A stretch of 64,000 bases of DNA from Bacteroidales bacterium. GTDB taxonomy: Bacteria; Bacteroidota; Bacteroidia; Bacteroidales; TTA-H9. Each line of letters opens with the position of its first letter. Position 1 is the stretch's first letter. The translations under genes and the position numbers were made by a program. This document shows positions 35,759 through 45,941 of this stretch, piece by piece. Where the stretch lies: contig JAUSOY010000081.1 of the NCBI GenBank assembly GCA_030656615.1, forward strand, positions 33,896 through 97,895, in the 5' to 3' direction. The notes beneath the pieces were generated by a model. That model ran no database searches. It saw only the letters and a list, made by a program, of their open reading frames with translations, and was not told the origin of the DNA.

Positions 35759-38671
35759 TTATCGGATAACAACAAATTTTCTGGTAACCGACGATTGTCC
35801 GGCGATGACCTGAATCATATAAGTTCCTTTAGACAAGTCGCGTACTTCTACCGAAAATTCATGATTTCCGGGGGTAAGTTGTCCCATATTCATACTCTTT
35901 AATGTTCTTCCGCCAAAATCGATTACACGAATCTGAACACTGGCAGATTGGCTCATGCTAATACTAACTTTAGTATAGTCAGAGGCCGGATTTGGGAATA
36001 CATTAACAATAGGAGTAATAGGTGATGCGATAGAAGGCATTTCATCAATGCCTACAAAGGCTCTTGATTCCCAAATACCACGTCCAAAAGTAGCTGCATA
36101 AATAGCACCATAATTCGTAATCGCAGGAACTATCAAATCAGGGAGATTTGGATCCGTTGAAGGAACAATGAATGATGCTCTGCTTCTGATTTGCTGTTGG
36201 AGTGCATAAACAGGGATTGTTGCCATTCCGTTTGATTCGGCTTCCCAGGTACCTGCTGCTGCATTATTGGTGGTAAATACGCCAAACTCGGTACCAAGAA
36301 TAATGGTATTTGAGTTATTGAGTTCAATAAGTGAGGCATAAACAGGTGCCTTTGGTAAATTACCCTGAATCGAATTAAATGTGGGTAATGAATCAATAGC
36401 ATTCGTAGAACGATATACATAATCATTATTGCCATAGTTAGCCAGGGTAACAATGATATGTTTTTTATTATTGGGGTCAACTGCAATTGAAGTGATTTTT
36501 CGATCGGTAAAAGTGCGGATGAGACTTGTAGCAACAACACATTTTGCACTATTTACATCAGCACGTTCGTAATTATACGCCTGAATAAGATTAGAAATTC
36601 TGTAAACCTTTCCTTCTGCAGTACCTACAAAAACATGATTAGCATCTGCTGAATAGGCAATGGCTGTAGGGATTCCTGTAACCTTTGCAATATTCCACCA
36701 GGCAGGAGTTTTAGTAAAGTCAAGTACGTCTTTCGAAAGGAAAATCTTGTCTTTCATGGCAAGAAAACACTTTGCAACAACCTGGTCTTTAATATTATGA
36801 ATTTCTCCCTTATACATTTCTTGTGTAGCTACCTTATGGAATGGATAAGCATAATTATTTGAGCGAACGATAAACGTTTCACCCATTTTAATGGTATCCT
36901 TTGCCAGAACGCGATACTTAACTGTATCAAAAGAATTCTGGTCATTAAAGTTTTCATATAATACAAAAGGAGCAGGGAAATCAGAAATCGTCATACCTGA
37001 AGATGCAAGAAATGCGTCTGCAAAACTAAATCCTTTGTCTTCCGTTCTGCGGAACTGCGTTGCACCACTGGCATCCACTTTTCGTGATAAAATAAAATAA
37101 TTGGGATTGATAAGACTGATAGCCTGGTAACCACCAACACCCGTATTATTTAAATCACCATTCCAAACTTCAATGGCTGAAATTGGAGAATTTCCACCAT
37201 CGCCAATATATTGGATTCCATTACCCAGTGTTCCACCCATTACATTACCAAAACCATTTGTATTAACAGTTGTAAACTGGGCAACATTGTAATTTTTAAT
37301 GATGGGACGGAAACGTAAAGCATCATCCTGATTGATAGAAATTCCACCATCATTTCCAACGACAAACGTATTGGGATATCCTGGGCGGAAGGCATATACG
37401 TGATGATTGGCCGCTAAGTATAAAGGCGAGAATTTATTAGAAGTACTTGAGCTTACTGCCGAGTTTCCCCATGAGAAAAATCCATTGTCAGTAACTTTTT
37501 TACCTGACCACATATTAATACCCCCTAAAAGAATCTGATCAGGATTGTTAGGATATACAGCAATGGTATTGGCAATTGCACCTTGTCCTACAAATACATC
37601 AGTGAGGGTTTGGGCAGCACCCGGGAAAATAACATTCCATGTTTCGCCTTTGTCAGCAGAGCGATAAACATTAAGCATATTAAAATACTCATTCGCCATG
37701 CTGGCATAAATAATATCATTATTTGATGGTGCAATAGCCAGTTCTATACGGGAAGCTCCGGTTGCGGGAAGCTTGTTAACATTGGTTGTATCCGTTGGGG
37801 AAGGACGGGTTGACTGATTTATAAAACCATTAACGTCACCATTATTTGCTACATAAACCTTAGAACCTACGGAAGCAACAACTAATCCATTGCCAGCAAC
37901 TTTAACGTCAAAGGCAAATGCACTAAGCTCCTTAGCCACATTATCACTATCAATAAATTTGGCATTTTTCCATTCGGCACTGCCTGCGTCTTTATATTTA
38001 AGACCTGAATTCGTAGCAGCGAAAATACGACCATTGGTCAAATCGGTGGCCAGTTCATTAATGTATTGCCACTCCAGAACGCTACCATTTAAATAAGGTG
38101 CAGTTCCCGGAACCAGAGTAAAAACATCCCCATCAGCTGACATGTATAGACCACGACCTTGCGTAATGCCATTCTCGCCTGTACCGGCATAAATGGAATT
38201 ATCAGCCGTTTGAACCATACAGGTAACGTTGAGATTTGCATTAGCCTGATTCACTTTTACCCAGGTTGCTCCGAGATTGGTGGTTTTCCAAATACAACCA
38301 GTAACACTGGCTGCATACATGGTCATTGCACCTGCATCTCTTTTGTCAAATAAAATGGCACGGGTACGCCCTCCAACATTGTCGGGACCCTTACTCTGCC
38401 AGTTTAATCCAATAGCATTTCCCGATTTAAAAATTTTTTCAGCTTGTTCACGGGCATTAATTACATCCATAGGATTGATGGTACCAGTTATCTGGTTCAC
38501 TTTCAATGACTGAAGGTAATCTCCCGAACTTTGACCCGATGTGGCCGTTTGTTGAACGGTGGCTTCATTGTTACCGAAGCCTGTTCCGTCAAAGCGCGAT
38601 GTGGCAACAACCACCGAACCCACTCCTATGACCAGAGCCAGGATGGTTAACAGTAAAGTTTTATTTTTCAT
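35759..38671 (-). CDS. T9SS-sorted BNR/sortilin-like repeat protein
   Basis: The track start is a TTG at 38764; I prefer the ATG at 38671, which gives a clean signal peptide (MKNKTLLLTILALVIGVGSVVVA) and about 970 residues. Repeated stretches such as CIWKTTNLGATWVKV and VYRSADKGETWNVIF are the Asp-box motifs of sialidase/sortilin-type beta propellers. The C-terminal sorting domain (VFPNPASDYTKVSIS, KGTYMIQVIAG) marks it as T9SS cargo. Catalytic sialidase residues are not evident, so it is probably a binding or structural propeller. It is followed on the same strand by the FN3-repeat protein, 34 bp away, likely cotranscribed. Confidence 0.85.
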   Translation of the reverse strand: MKNKTLLLTILALVIGVGSVVVATSRFDGTGFGNNEATVQQTATSGQSSGDYLQSLKVNQITGTINPMDVINAREQAEKIFKSGNAIGLNWQSKGPDNVGGRTRAILFDKRDAGAMTMYAASVTGCIWKTTNLGATWVKVNQANANLNVTCMVQTADNSIYAGTGENGITQGRGLYMSADGDVFTLVPGTAPYLNGSVLEWQYINELATDLTNGRIFAATNSGLKYKDAGSAEWKNAKFIDSDNVAKELSAFAFDVKVAGNGLVVASVGSKVYVANNGDVNGFINQSTRPSPTDTTNVNKLPATGASRIELAIAPSNNDIIYASMANEYFNMLNVYRSADKGETWNVIFPGAAQTLTDVFVGQGAIANTIAVYPNNPDQILLGGINMWSGKKVTDNGFFSWGNSAVSSSTSNKFSPLYLAANHHVYAFRPGYPNTFVVGNDGGISINQDDALRFRPIIKNYNVAQFTTVNTNGFGNVMGGTLGNGIQYIGDGGNSPISAIEVWNGDLNNTGVGGYQAISLINPNYFILSRKVDASGATQFRRTEDKGFSFADAFLASSGMTISDFPAPFVLYENFNDQNSFDTVKYRVLAKDTIKMGETFIVRSNNYAYPFHKVATQEMYKGEIHNIKDQVVAKCFLAMKDKIFLSKDVLDFTKTPAWWNIAKVTGIPTAIAYSADANHVFVGTAEGKVYRISNLIQAYNYERADVNSAKCVVATSLIRTFTDRKITSIAVDPNNKKHIIVTLANYGNNDYVYRSTNAIDSLPTFNSIQGNLPKAPVYASLIELNNSNTIILGTEFGVFTTNNAAAGTWEAESNGMATIPVYALQQQIRSRASFIVPSTDPNLPDLIVPAITNYGAIYAATFGRGIWESRAFVGIDEMPSIASPITPIVNVFPNPASDYTKVSISMSQSASVQIRVIDFGGRTLKSMNMGQLTPGNHEFSVEVRDLSKGTYMIQVIAGQSSVTRKFVVIR

Positions 38672-39494
38672 ATCGTTAAGATTTGTTTGTAGATAGATTC
38701 TCGCACAAAAAATAGTGGCACAAGTTACATATTCTTTATAAATTACCAAAGAGCAGTTATTCAAAAAATATCAACAATATCAAGGGATATTTATAAGCCC
38801 GTCCTTATTTCCTGAAAAATAGTCCGGGACAAAATACCGATTAACTTATTTCGCTTCAAAATTAAGGACTTTTATTACGAAAAGCAACAGACTTACAGCT
38901 ATTACAGCATTCTGCTTTCATAACAATAAATTTCGACAGCTGCCTTGCATTCTGTTTTATGGCTAAAGCTCATTCTTCCAATGTAAAAACATCATGATTC
39001 CATCCGCAGTTTCCTGCAAAACCTATGTAAGTACAAGCCTGCTACCAGCTAAATTATTACAGTTATACAGCATATTAGTACTCCTATAATTTTTCACTTT
39101 TCCCAAAAAAAATATCCATCAGCCGTTTAACATTAATACTTGCATAGTAAGTAGGTAAAAAAGTCAAATAAAATCTGCCCTTTATCTTTTTTGAATTCAT
39201 TGCGCTTTCCAATTTTAGTTATCGAAAAAATTATATAGGCTTTCGATGAAAATATCATTCGGAGGATCCAAAAAACAATAGCTCATGCAAACGCATACAT
39301 TAATAATAGTGTCTGGTTTGGGAGCATTCATTAAAGATTTATAAATTGCAGGGTGTTATTAAGCATTATCCATTTTATGTACCTTTATGATTTCCAATAG
39401 GATGTTTATTATTCCTATTATTATAAACGTTGCAATGATTGATGCTGGTGCAAATTTACTACGCTTATCATAAAACATAACTGAAATCATTTCC
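38672..39494. other. Long intergenic region between divergent genes
   Basis: About 820 bp with no supported gene between the BNR-repeat protein and aspartase. It is AT-rich and its ORFs are short. The minus-strand ORF ending at 39359 overlaps the aspartase start and is unconvincing. No tRNA-like or riboswitch-like fold was recognised by eye. Confidence 0.5.
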
Positions 39495-40940
39495 ATGAAC
39501 CATAGAGTAGAAAAAGATTTTATCGGTGAAGAAGAAATACCTTCCACGGCATTGTTTGGACTACAATCGCTGAGAGCCCGACACAATTTTCCGGATACTA
39601 CCCCATTTCATCCGGAGTGGTACAAAGCAGTGGCTCTCGTTAAACTGGCAGCATACCAAACAACTGAATTATTCTATGAGGCTGTTACCAAAAAATATCC
39701 TGAGAAAGAATTCCCTTTTCAACGCATTCCCAAAAAAAATCTCGATGCATTGATGGAGGCTGCTTCCGAAGCTTCCAGAGGTTTTTACTTCGAAAACTTT
39801 ATAGTTCCGGCAATAAGCGGTGGTGCCGGCACCAGTATTAATCTCAACCTTAATGAAATAATTGCCAATGCGGCTCTGCTTAAAATTGGCAAACAACCCG
39901 GCGAGTATAATCACATCGACCCAATTGAACATGCTAATATTTTTCAATCCACCAATGATGTCGTTCCAACGGCTTTGCGTATTGCATCCATGCAGCTATT
40001 CAAAGAACTTGAAGAATGTATTAATGACCTTCGAAAAATCACAGAAGAAAAGGAAACGGAAAGCAGAGATACATTAAGAATTGCCCGAACTCAACTGCAG
40101 GATGCTGTACCCTCATCATACGGCCGGTTATTTAGCACCTATAATGATGCTCTATCGCGCGATTGGTGGAGGGTTTCCAAATGTCAGGAGCGTATAAAAG
40201 TGGTGAATATGGGAGGCGGGGCAGCCGGAACGGGCATTGGAATACCACGGTACTACATCATGGAAATTGTTCATCAACTTCAAAAACTCACCGGACTGCC
40301 GCTTACACGAGGTGAAAATCTATCGGATGCAACTTCCAGCCTGGATTCCTTTGTTGAAGTTCACGCCATTCTCAAAGCCCTGGCAGTAAATCTGGAAAAA
40401 ATGGCATCCGATATTCGTCTACTATCTTCAGACCTAATGGGTAGTAAAGAACTGGAAATACCTCCACGCCAGATAGGCAGCAGTATTATGCCCGGTAAAG
40501 TAAATCCTGTAATTCCGGAATTTATTATCAGTGTTTCTCATCGAGTTTATACCAATGATATGCTGATTACCAGCTTGGCTGGCCAGGGACAACTCGACCT
40601 GAATGCATACATTCCTCTGCTTGGCCATGCTTTTCTTGAAAGCATTAAACTCCTCATCGCTGCTTGTAAAACCATGGCTACCAACTTAATGAAAGACCTA
40701 AAATTCAATTCTTCGGTATCTGAAAAAAAATTAATGCAATCTCCGGCCATTAGTACGGCTCTGTCACCCTATATCGGATATCACAAAGCATCCATTATTG
40801 CCGGCTTGATTAAAGAAAAAGGCATCGACATTCACGAAGCGGTTAAAATATCAGGGCTTATCACTGAAGAAAAAGCCAATACCATTTTTAGTCATGAAAA
40901 TCTTCTGAAATCAGGATTTTCTATTCACGATCTGGATTAA
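39495..40940 (+). CDS. aspA: Aspartate ammonia-lyase
   Basis: A 481-residue member of the fumarase/aspartase superfamily that interconverts aspartate with fumarate plus ammonia. Seen: QSTNDVVPTALRIA, and the signature loop GSSIMPGKVNPVIPE whose Ser is the catalytic base. The sequence around these motifs is closer to aspartase than to fumarase C. It is 13 bp upstream of hydF and very likely cotranscribed. The pairing of aspartase with hydrogenase-maturation genes is known in anaerobes, including Bacteroides. Confidence 0.88.
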   Translation: MNHRVEKDFIGEEEIPSTALFGLQSLRARHNFPDTTPFHPEWYKAVALVKLAAYQTTELFYEAVTKKYPEKEFPFQRIPKKNLDALMEAASEASRGFYFENFIVPAISGGAGTSINLNLNEIIANAALLKIGKQPGEYNHIDPIEHANIFQSTNDVVPTALRIASMQLFKELEECINDLRKITEEKETESRDTLRIARTQLQDAVPSSYGRLFSTYNDALSRDWWRVSKCQERIKVVNMGGGAAGTGIGIPRYYIMEIVHQLQKLTGLPLTRGENLSDATSSLDSFVEVHAILKALAVNLEKMASDIRLLSSDLMGSKELEIPPRQIGSSIMPGKVNPVIPEFIISVSHRVYTNDMLITSLAGQGQLDLNAYIPLLGHAFLESIKLLIAACKTMATNLMKDLKFNSSVSEKKLMQSPAISTALSPYIGYHKASIIAGLIKEKGIDIHEAVKISGLITEEKANTIFSHENLLKSGFSIHDLD

Positions 40941-40953
40941 GAACGAGGGAAAT

Positions 40954-42183
40954 ATGAAAAAGGGAACAGAATCGCGGCCACATATTGGCATTTTTGGCAG
41001 GCGAAATAATGGTAAGAGCTCTATCATTAACCGGCTTTCTGGCCAGGAAATAGCCATCGTTTCAGATTTTGCCGGAACAACCACTGATCCGGTGAAAAAA
41101 AATATGGAAATTGGCGGAATTGGGCCTGTAATACTGATTGATACCGCTGGAATTGATGATGAAGGCGAATTGGGGGAAAAAAGAATTGCCAAATCGCTGG
41201 CAGTTATCCCCACCATCGATCTGGCTTTACTTATAATCACGTCAAACTCCTTCGGCGAATTTGAGGAAAACCTCATCCTGAACTTCCAAAAAAATGATGT
41301 GCCTTTCATCGTTATTCACAATAAATCTGATTTGGTAAAGGTTTCCTCCGAATTAAAAAGCCGGCTTGAGTCAGAATTCAATACGAAAGTATTGGATTTT
41401 AGCTGTATAAACCGTTCAGACCATTCGATACTTATTCAGCAAATTCGTCATTCGATTCCCGAATCGGCCTACAAAAGCACATCTATGTTGGGCGATTTAA
41501 TATCTTATGGAGATATTGTTCTCTTAATTACACCCATTGATGATGAGGCTCCCGAAGGCCGATTGATTCTTCCTCAGGTTCAAACCATACGAGATGTACT
41601 TGATAATGATGGTATTACAATTGTTGTAAAAGAACGGGAAGCTGAACAGGCACTTAAACAAATGATCAGACCGCCAAAACTCGTGGTAACCGACAGTCAG
41701 GTTTTTCTGAAAGCCGATGCGATGATCCCTGAAAATATTATGCTTACCAGTTTCAGTATCCTTCTGGCACGCCAGCGTGGCGATTTCAGCAATTATTTAA
41801 AAGGAACACCACAAATAGCAAAACTAAAAGACGGCGATCGGATACTTTTACTCGAATCGTGCACTCATCATGTTTCCTGCGATGATATTGGCCGGATTAA
41901 AATACCACGCTGGCTGACTCAGTATACCGGCAAGCAATTACATTATGATGTTGTAAGTGGTCTATCTCAATTAAACCGTGATATCCACGATTATGCTCTA
42001 TTAATTCAGTGCGGGGGTTGTGTAATTACGCGAAAACAAATCATCAACCGCTTAAAACCAGCGGTAGATGCTGGCATCCCCGTTACAAACTATGGAATGG
42101 CCATCGCATGGGCTCATGGCATTTATCAACGAGCCGTACAGCCTTTCACAAAAATGGAAATTAATAACGAGGAATATCTCTAA
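40954..42183 (+). CDS. hydF: [FeFe]-hydrogenase maturation GTPase HydF
   Basis: HydF is the scaffold on which the 2Fe subcluster of [FeFe] hydrogenase is assembled. The 409-residue protein has an N-terminal GTPase domain (P-loop GRRNNGKSS, DTAGIDD, NKSD) followed by a dimerisation region. The C-terminal Fe-S domain has the expected ligands: ESCTHHVSCDD (C-x-H-x-x-x-x-C region), then QCGGCVIT. The presence of hydF implies that the cell makes an [FeFe] hydrogenase, so growth is at least partly anaerobic. HydE and HydG are not in this window. Confidence 0.95.
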   Translation: MKKGTESRPHIGIFGRRNNGKSSIINRLSGQEIAIVSDFAGTTTDPVKKNMEIGGIGPVILIDTAGIDDEGELGEKRIAKSLAVIPTIDLALLIITSNSFGEFEENLILNFQKNDVPFIVIHNKSDLVKVSSELKSRLESEFNTKVLDFSCINRSDHSILIQQIRHSIPESAYKSTSMLGDLISYGDIVLLITPIDDEAPEGRLILPQVQTIRDVLDNDGITIVVKEREAEQALKQMIRPPKLVVTDSQVFLKADAMIPENIMLTSFSILLARQRGDFSNYLKGTPQIAKLKDGDRILLLESCTHHVSCDDIGRIKIPRWLTQYTGKQLHYDVVSGLSQLNRDIHDYALLIQCGGCVITRKQIINRLKPAVDAGIPVTNYGMAIAWAHGIYQRAVQPFTKMEINNEEYL

Positions 42184-42195
42184 ATTATATGCGAT

Positions 42196-45000
42196 ATGAA
42201 AATCAAACTCTTCATCCTTTTCTCGCTGTTGGGTGTTTTCCCCGTTTTAAAAGCGCAGCAGGCTAATCCTTCTTTTTCGGATAAAAAAGGATTATTTATT
42301 GATGGATTAGAGCTATCTTATCGCAAAGTTAAATTTAAAAATCCCACACCATTCTTCTCGCTTGATGTAAACGATCAGCCATGGACTTTCAACAAAAAAA
42401 GAATTATCCATGGCGATACGATAATTATTAAGGATGAAATCCTGAATATAAAAATATGGCCATTTTATACTCAAAACGGATCATCCTGGATCATCGAATG
42501 CAGCAATCAGAAAAAGGAAATCATCAAGATTTCCAATTTTGTTCCATTTGGTGAAAGTAGTGATAAGGCCTTCATTACCGGAAAGGGTAGCTACGAATGG
42601 CCCGGATATTTGTGTCGTTCACAACTTTTCCGTCCCGGATACGCACCGCTGGGGGTTGTTTTGCCGGATAATGCCTGGCATTTGGGGTTCAGCTCATTAG
42701 AAACACGCGAAAATCAATGGGTTACAAGTATTATCCGGAGAAAAAATATTTTCAATATCAAATGTAGCCGTTGGCATGCAGAATTAAAAGCTGGTGAAAA
42801 AATCCGTTATCAAATGTGGAGCGAAATTCATCATGGCGGATGGATTCGGGGAATGGAAATTATGTTTCGCGAACGCTGGTTACATGATTTGGAGACTTTC
42901 GACCAAAGTCTATATCAACGACCCGACTTGGCATGGATTCGAAATTCGTGGATAATGCTACTGCAATTTGCATGGGATTCGCAATACTATGATTCAGAAC
43001 AACAAGAGTCGCAACTATTTCAAACCCTCAACGATTATATCAAACCCCTTGGTGGAATCGACATTTATACGCTTTGGCCTACCTGGCCCCGTCTGGGATT
43101 GGATGAACGCAACCAATTTGATCTGTACGCCGATTTGCCCGGCGGTTTAGCGGCCATTAAATTGCAGACTGAATCGATGCATACCCTTGGCAAGAAATTT
43201 TTTATTTCATACAATCCCTGGGATGAAAGTACCCGTACTGAAGATCATCTGCAAGGTATGGCTCGCTTGCTCAAAGATACCGATGCCGATGGAGTGGTAT
43301 TGGATACCCGTGGAAAATCATCGGCTGAACTTCAGGCTGCCGCTGATAACGTAAAACCAGGAATCATTATGTACTCAGAAGGAATGGCTGTTCCGGCCGA
43401 TATGCCCGGTATCGTTTCCGGGCGGGTTCACGACGCTCTTTTTATGCCTCCACTTCTTAATCTTAATAAATACATCAAACCCGATTTTGCCATCTTTCGG
43501 GTCATACAAATGGCCGACGAATACATTCATCGTGAGGCATCCGTGGCTTTTTTTAATGGTTATGGCATGGAAATCAATACCATGAAGCCTGGCAGACCGA
43601 TTAGTATGCGGACGGAACTGGAATTTTTGGGGTTAACTACTAAAATACTCCGCGAAAATGCCAGCGTATTTTTTAAACAAAACTACCAAATTCTAATTCC
43701 AACATTAAAAGACAGTATATGGGTAAATAAATGGCCAAGCGAAGAAAAAATTATCTATACCATATACAGTCTTCAGACGGATGGATTTGATGGTCCCTTA
43801 TTTCTGTTCGACAATTCTCAGCTGCCAAATCCATCATTAGCCGACAAACCCTATCATATTGTCAGCCTTTGGAATCATGAAGAGGTTAAAAGCAGCCTTT
43901 TTAACGGCAAACATTATATTCATGTCAGAACATCGCCATTTGATAAAAGCTTTCTGCATTCGCGAAGGGAAGGAAGTGTGGAATGCATTGCCATATTGCC
44001 GAATATGCTGGAGGTTGAACAAAAAGGCGATAGCTTAAGATTTGGATCGTATAATGGTGATCGTATCCGATTAAATGCAGGTAATCCTTCGTATAACGGT
44101 AAGTACATTGATTTTGAATCGGGTCATCATCGCATCAGCTTATTCAAACACTTCGGAAATTACGAAGGGAAAGTAGTTATCCAACTTTTTGCCGGAAATG
44201 AATTGCTCGACGAACGCTACGGATTTATTCCCAAAGGCCTTCCCCGTTTAATTTCAGAAAACCGTAAGAGTACATCAGGAGCCATGGACACTACCGCAAT
44301 GTCATTTATTTATGGAGGTCCTTTTTCATGGTTCTCAGGTCGTTCGTCAGAACTTCCTGAATCTTTTATCCCCTATCCGGCGATGAATGACAGCATTCGA
44401 TTAGAAATAAATGATTTATGGGTAGATACTCATCCGGTAAGCAATGCTCAATTTTATCATTTTCTGAAACACTCAGGATATAACCCTTCCGATACAACAA
44501 ATTTTTTAAAGCATTGGACACATAAGCGTCCACAACCTCATCAAATGGATAAAGCCGTGGTATTTATAAGTCTGGAAGATGCTTTGGCTTATTGTGAATG
44601 GGCCGGAAAACGTCTTCCTAGCGAAGCAGAATGGCAATATATTGCAGGCAATGGTAAAGTTATAAAGTATCCCTGGGGCAATGAGCCGGATACCATACCT
44701 TGTACATCACAGCATCCAAATCATACAAATACAAGCTGTTCAAAAGCCAATAATACCGCAGGCTTATCCGGATTATGTGGTAATGTATGGCAACTCACCA
44801 ATGACATTTATAATAACGGTTCTTATACATTTGTAATTATGAAAGGTGGTACATCATTCAAACCCGATTCGAGTATCTGGTATCTCGAAGGGGGTCCAAG
44901 GCCCATTTCTCATCCTCAGATGCTTCTGATGGTTTCCCCTTCTTTTGATCGGTCGGCTTTTGTTGGATTCCGGTGTATAAAGGATGTAAATTCTAAATAG
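42196..45000 (+). CDS. Glycosidase-like TIM-barrel protein fused to an FGE/SUMF1-type domain
   Basis: A 934-residue exported protein (signal peptide ending FPVLKAQQ). The N-terminal half has a beta-sandwich region, then a likely TIM barrel (about residues 250-450) resembling clan-D alpha-galactosidase-like enzymes, with candidate carboxylates in GVVLDTRG near 370 and MYSEGMAV near 394. The C-terminal 200 residues are a formylglycine-generating-enzyme-type fold (VDTHPVSNAQFYHFL, AGKRLPSEAEWQYIAG, LCGNVWQLTND, GFRCI). The paired Cys and the CRxxxR ending of true FGE are absent, so it is probably a binding domain. Cotranscription with hydF (13 bp) and the PPDK regulator (8 bp) appears positional rather than functional. 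Family assignment of the barrel is tentative. Confidence 0.6.
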   Translation: MKIKLFILFSLLGVFPVLKAQQANPSFSDKKGLFIDGLELSYRKVKFKNPTPFFSLDVNDQPWTFNKKRIIHGDTIIIKDEILNIKIWPFYTQNGSSWIIECSNQKKEIIKISNFVPFGESSDKAFITGKGSYEWPGYLCRSQLFRPGYAPLGVVLPDNAWHLGFSSLETRENQWVTSIIRRKNIFNIKCSRWHAELKAGEKIRYQMWSEIHHGGWIRGMEIMFRERWLHDLETFDQSLYQRPDLAWIRNSWIMLLQFAWDSQYYDSEQQESQLFQTLNDYIKPLGGIDIYTLWPTWPRLGLDERNQFDLYADLPGGLAAIKLQTESMHTLGKKFFISYNPWDESTRTEDHLQGMARLLKDTDADGVVLDTRGKSSAELQAAADNVKPGIIMYSEGMAVPADMPGIVSGRVHDALFMPPLLNLNKYIKPDFAIFRVIQMADEYIHREASVAFFNGYGMEINTMKPGRPISMRTELEFLGLTTKILRENASVFFKQNYQILIPTLKDSIWVNKWPSEEKIIYTIYSLQTDGFDGPLFLFDNSQLPNPSLADKPYHIVSLWNHEEVKSSLFNGKHYIHVRTSPFDKSFLHSRREGSVECIAILPNMLEVEQKGDSLRFGSYNGDRIRLNAGNPSYNGKYIDFESGHHRISLFKHFGNYEGKVVIQLFAGNELLDERYGFIPKGLPRLISENRKSTSGAMDTTAMSFIYGGPFSWFSGRSSELPESFIPYPAMNDSIRLEINDLWVDTHPVSNAQFYHFLKHSGYNPSDTTNFLKHWTHKRPQPHQMDKAVVFISLEDALAYCEWAGKRLPSEAEWQYIAGNGKVIKYPWGNEPDTIPCTSQHPNHTNTSCSKANNTAGLSGLCGNVWQLTNDIYNNGSYTFVIMKGGTSFKPDSSIWYLEGGPRPISHPQMLLMVSPSFDRSAFVGFRCIKDVNSK

Positions 45001-45007
45001 ATCGGCC

Positions 45008-45826
45008 ATGATCAAAATTTTTATTGTTTCAGATGGAAGCGGAAGAACCGCACAACAAGCTTTACAAGCTGCACTTGTTCAGTTTCCGGATTCACCCGAC
45101 GAAATCGAAATTGAGCTTTTCAATGGTATCCGCAGTGTAGATCAAATCGAAGATATTTTATACAAAGCCGGACATGAGGGAGCCCTCGTTATCCATACCC
45201 TGGTTAGCGAGAACCTCCGGCATCTTATGCATGGAGTTGCAAGAAATCATATTGTAGAAACCATCGATCTGATGGGACCCTTACTATTTAAATTAGCCGA
45301 TCATCTTTCATATCAGCCGAGTGGGAAACCGGGTTTATATCATCAGGCCAATGAAGAATATTTTAAGCGGATTGATGCTGTACAATATACATTCAATCAT
45401 GATGATGGTATCCGGGCCGAACAACTCGAAGACGCCGAAATAATTCTACTGGGAGTAAGCCGCACATTTAAAACCCCTGTAAGCATCTATCTGGCTTATA
45501 AAGGCTGGAGAGTAGCCAATATTCCGATTGTTGAAGGAATGGAGCTACCGGCAGGCGTTATGAATGCGAATCCGGGAAATGTATTCTGCCTTCATAATTC
45601 TCCCCTTGGATTGTCAAAACTAAGACAATCAAGACAGGATTACTTGAAAGGATATGCCGGACCATACGCTTCACTCGAACAAGTGAAACGCGAACTCAAT
45701 TTTGCCAACCATCTTTTTATGCGTCAACCATTATGGAGAATAATCAACGTCGCGAATAAATCCATCGAAGAAATTGCCAGCGAAATTCTTACAAATATGC
45801 ATATGAACTCCAAAATCACGGAATAA
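45008..45826 (+). CDS. Pyruvate, phosphate dikinase regulatory protein (DUF299 kinase/phosphorylase)
   Basis: A 272-residue PPSR-family protein. It uses ADP to phosphorylate and inactivate PPDK or phosphoenolpyruvate synthase, and uses Pi to reverse this. Motifs: FIVSDGSGRTAQ at the N-terminus and the P-loop-like GVSRTFKTPVSIYLA near residue 150, typical of the family. The target is more likely PPDK in an anaerobic Bacteroidota, but phosphoenolpyruvate synthase is possible. It starts 8 bp after the glycosidase-like gene. Confidence 0.93.
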   Translation: MIKIFIVSDGSGRTAQQALQAALVQFPDSPDEIEIELFNGIRSVDQIEDILYKAGHEGALVIHTLVSENLRHLMHGVARNHIVETIDLMGPLLFKLADHLSYQPSGKPGLYHQANEEYFKRIDAVQYTFNHDDGIRAEQLEDAEIILLGVSRTFKTPVSIYLAYKGWRVANIPIVEGMELPAGVMNANPGNVFCLHNSPLGLSKLRQSRQDYLKGYAGPYASLEQVKRELNFANHLFMRQPLWRIINVANKSIEEIASEILTNMHMNSKITE

Positions 45827-45941
45827 GAATCTAGAAAAGGGGAATGAATAAAAATTATTAACAGAAAATGAATATTGAACACCTTTCATTTGTACTTTTA
45901 ACATACATATTTCAATAAAATCACTCAATAAAACTACTTCC

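Noticed and set aside
39359-39586. Small minus-strand ORF with a hydrophobic stretch near the aspartase start
   Set aside because: It overlaps the 5' end of aspA on the opposite strand, has no signal or conserved motif, and its hydrophobicity fits AT-rich chance translation.
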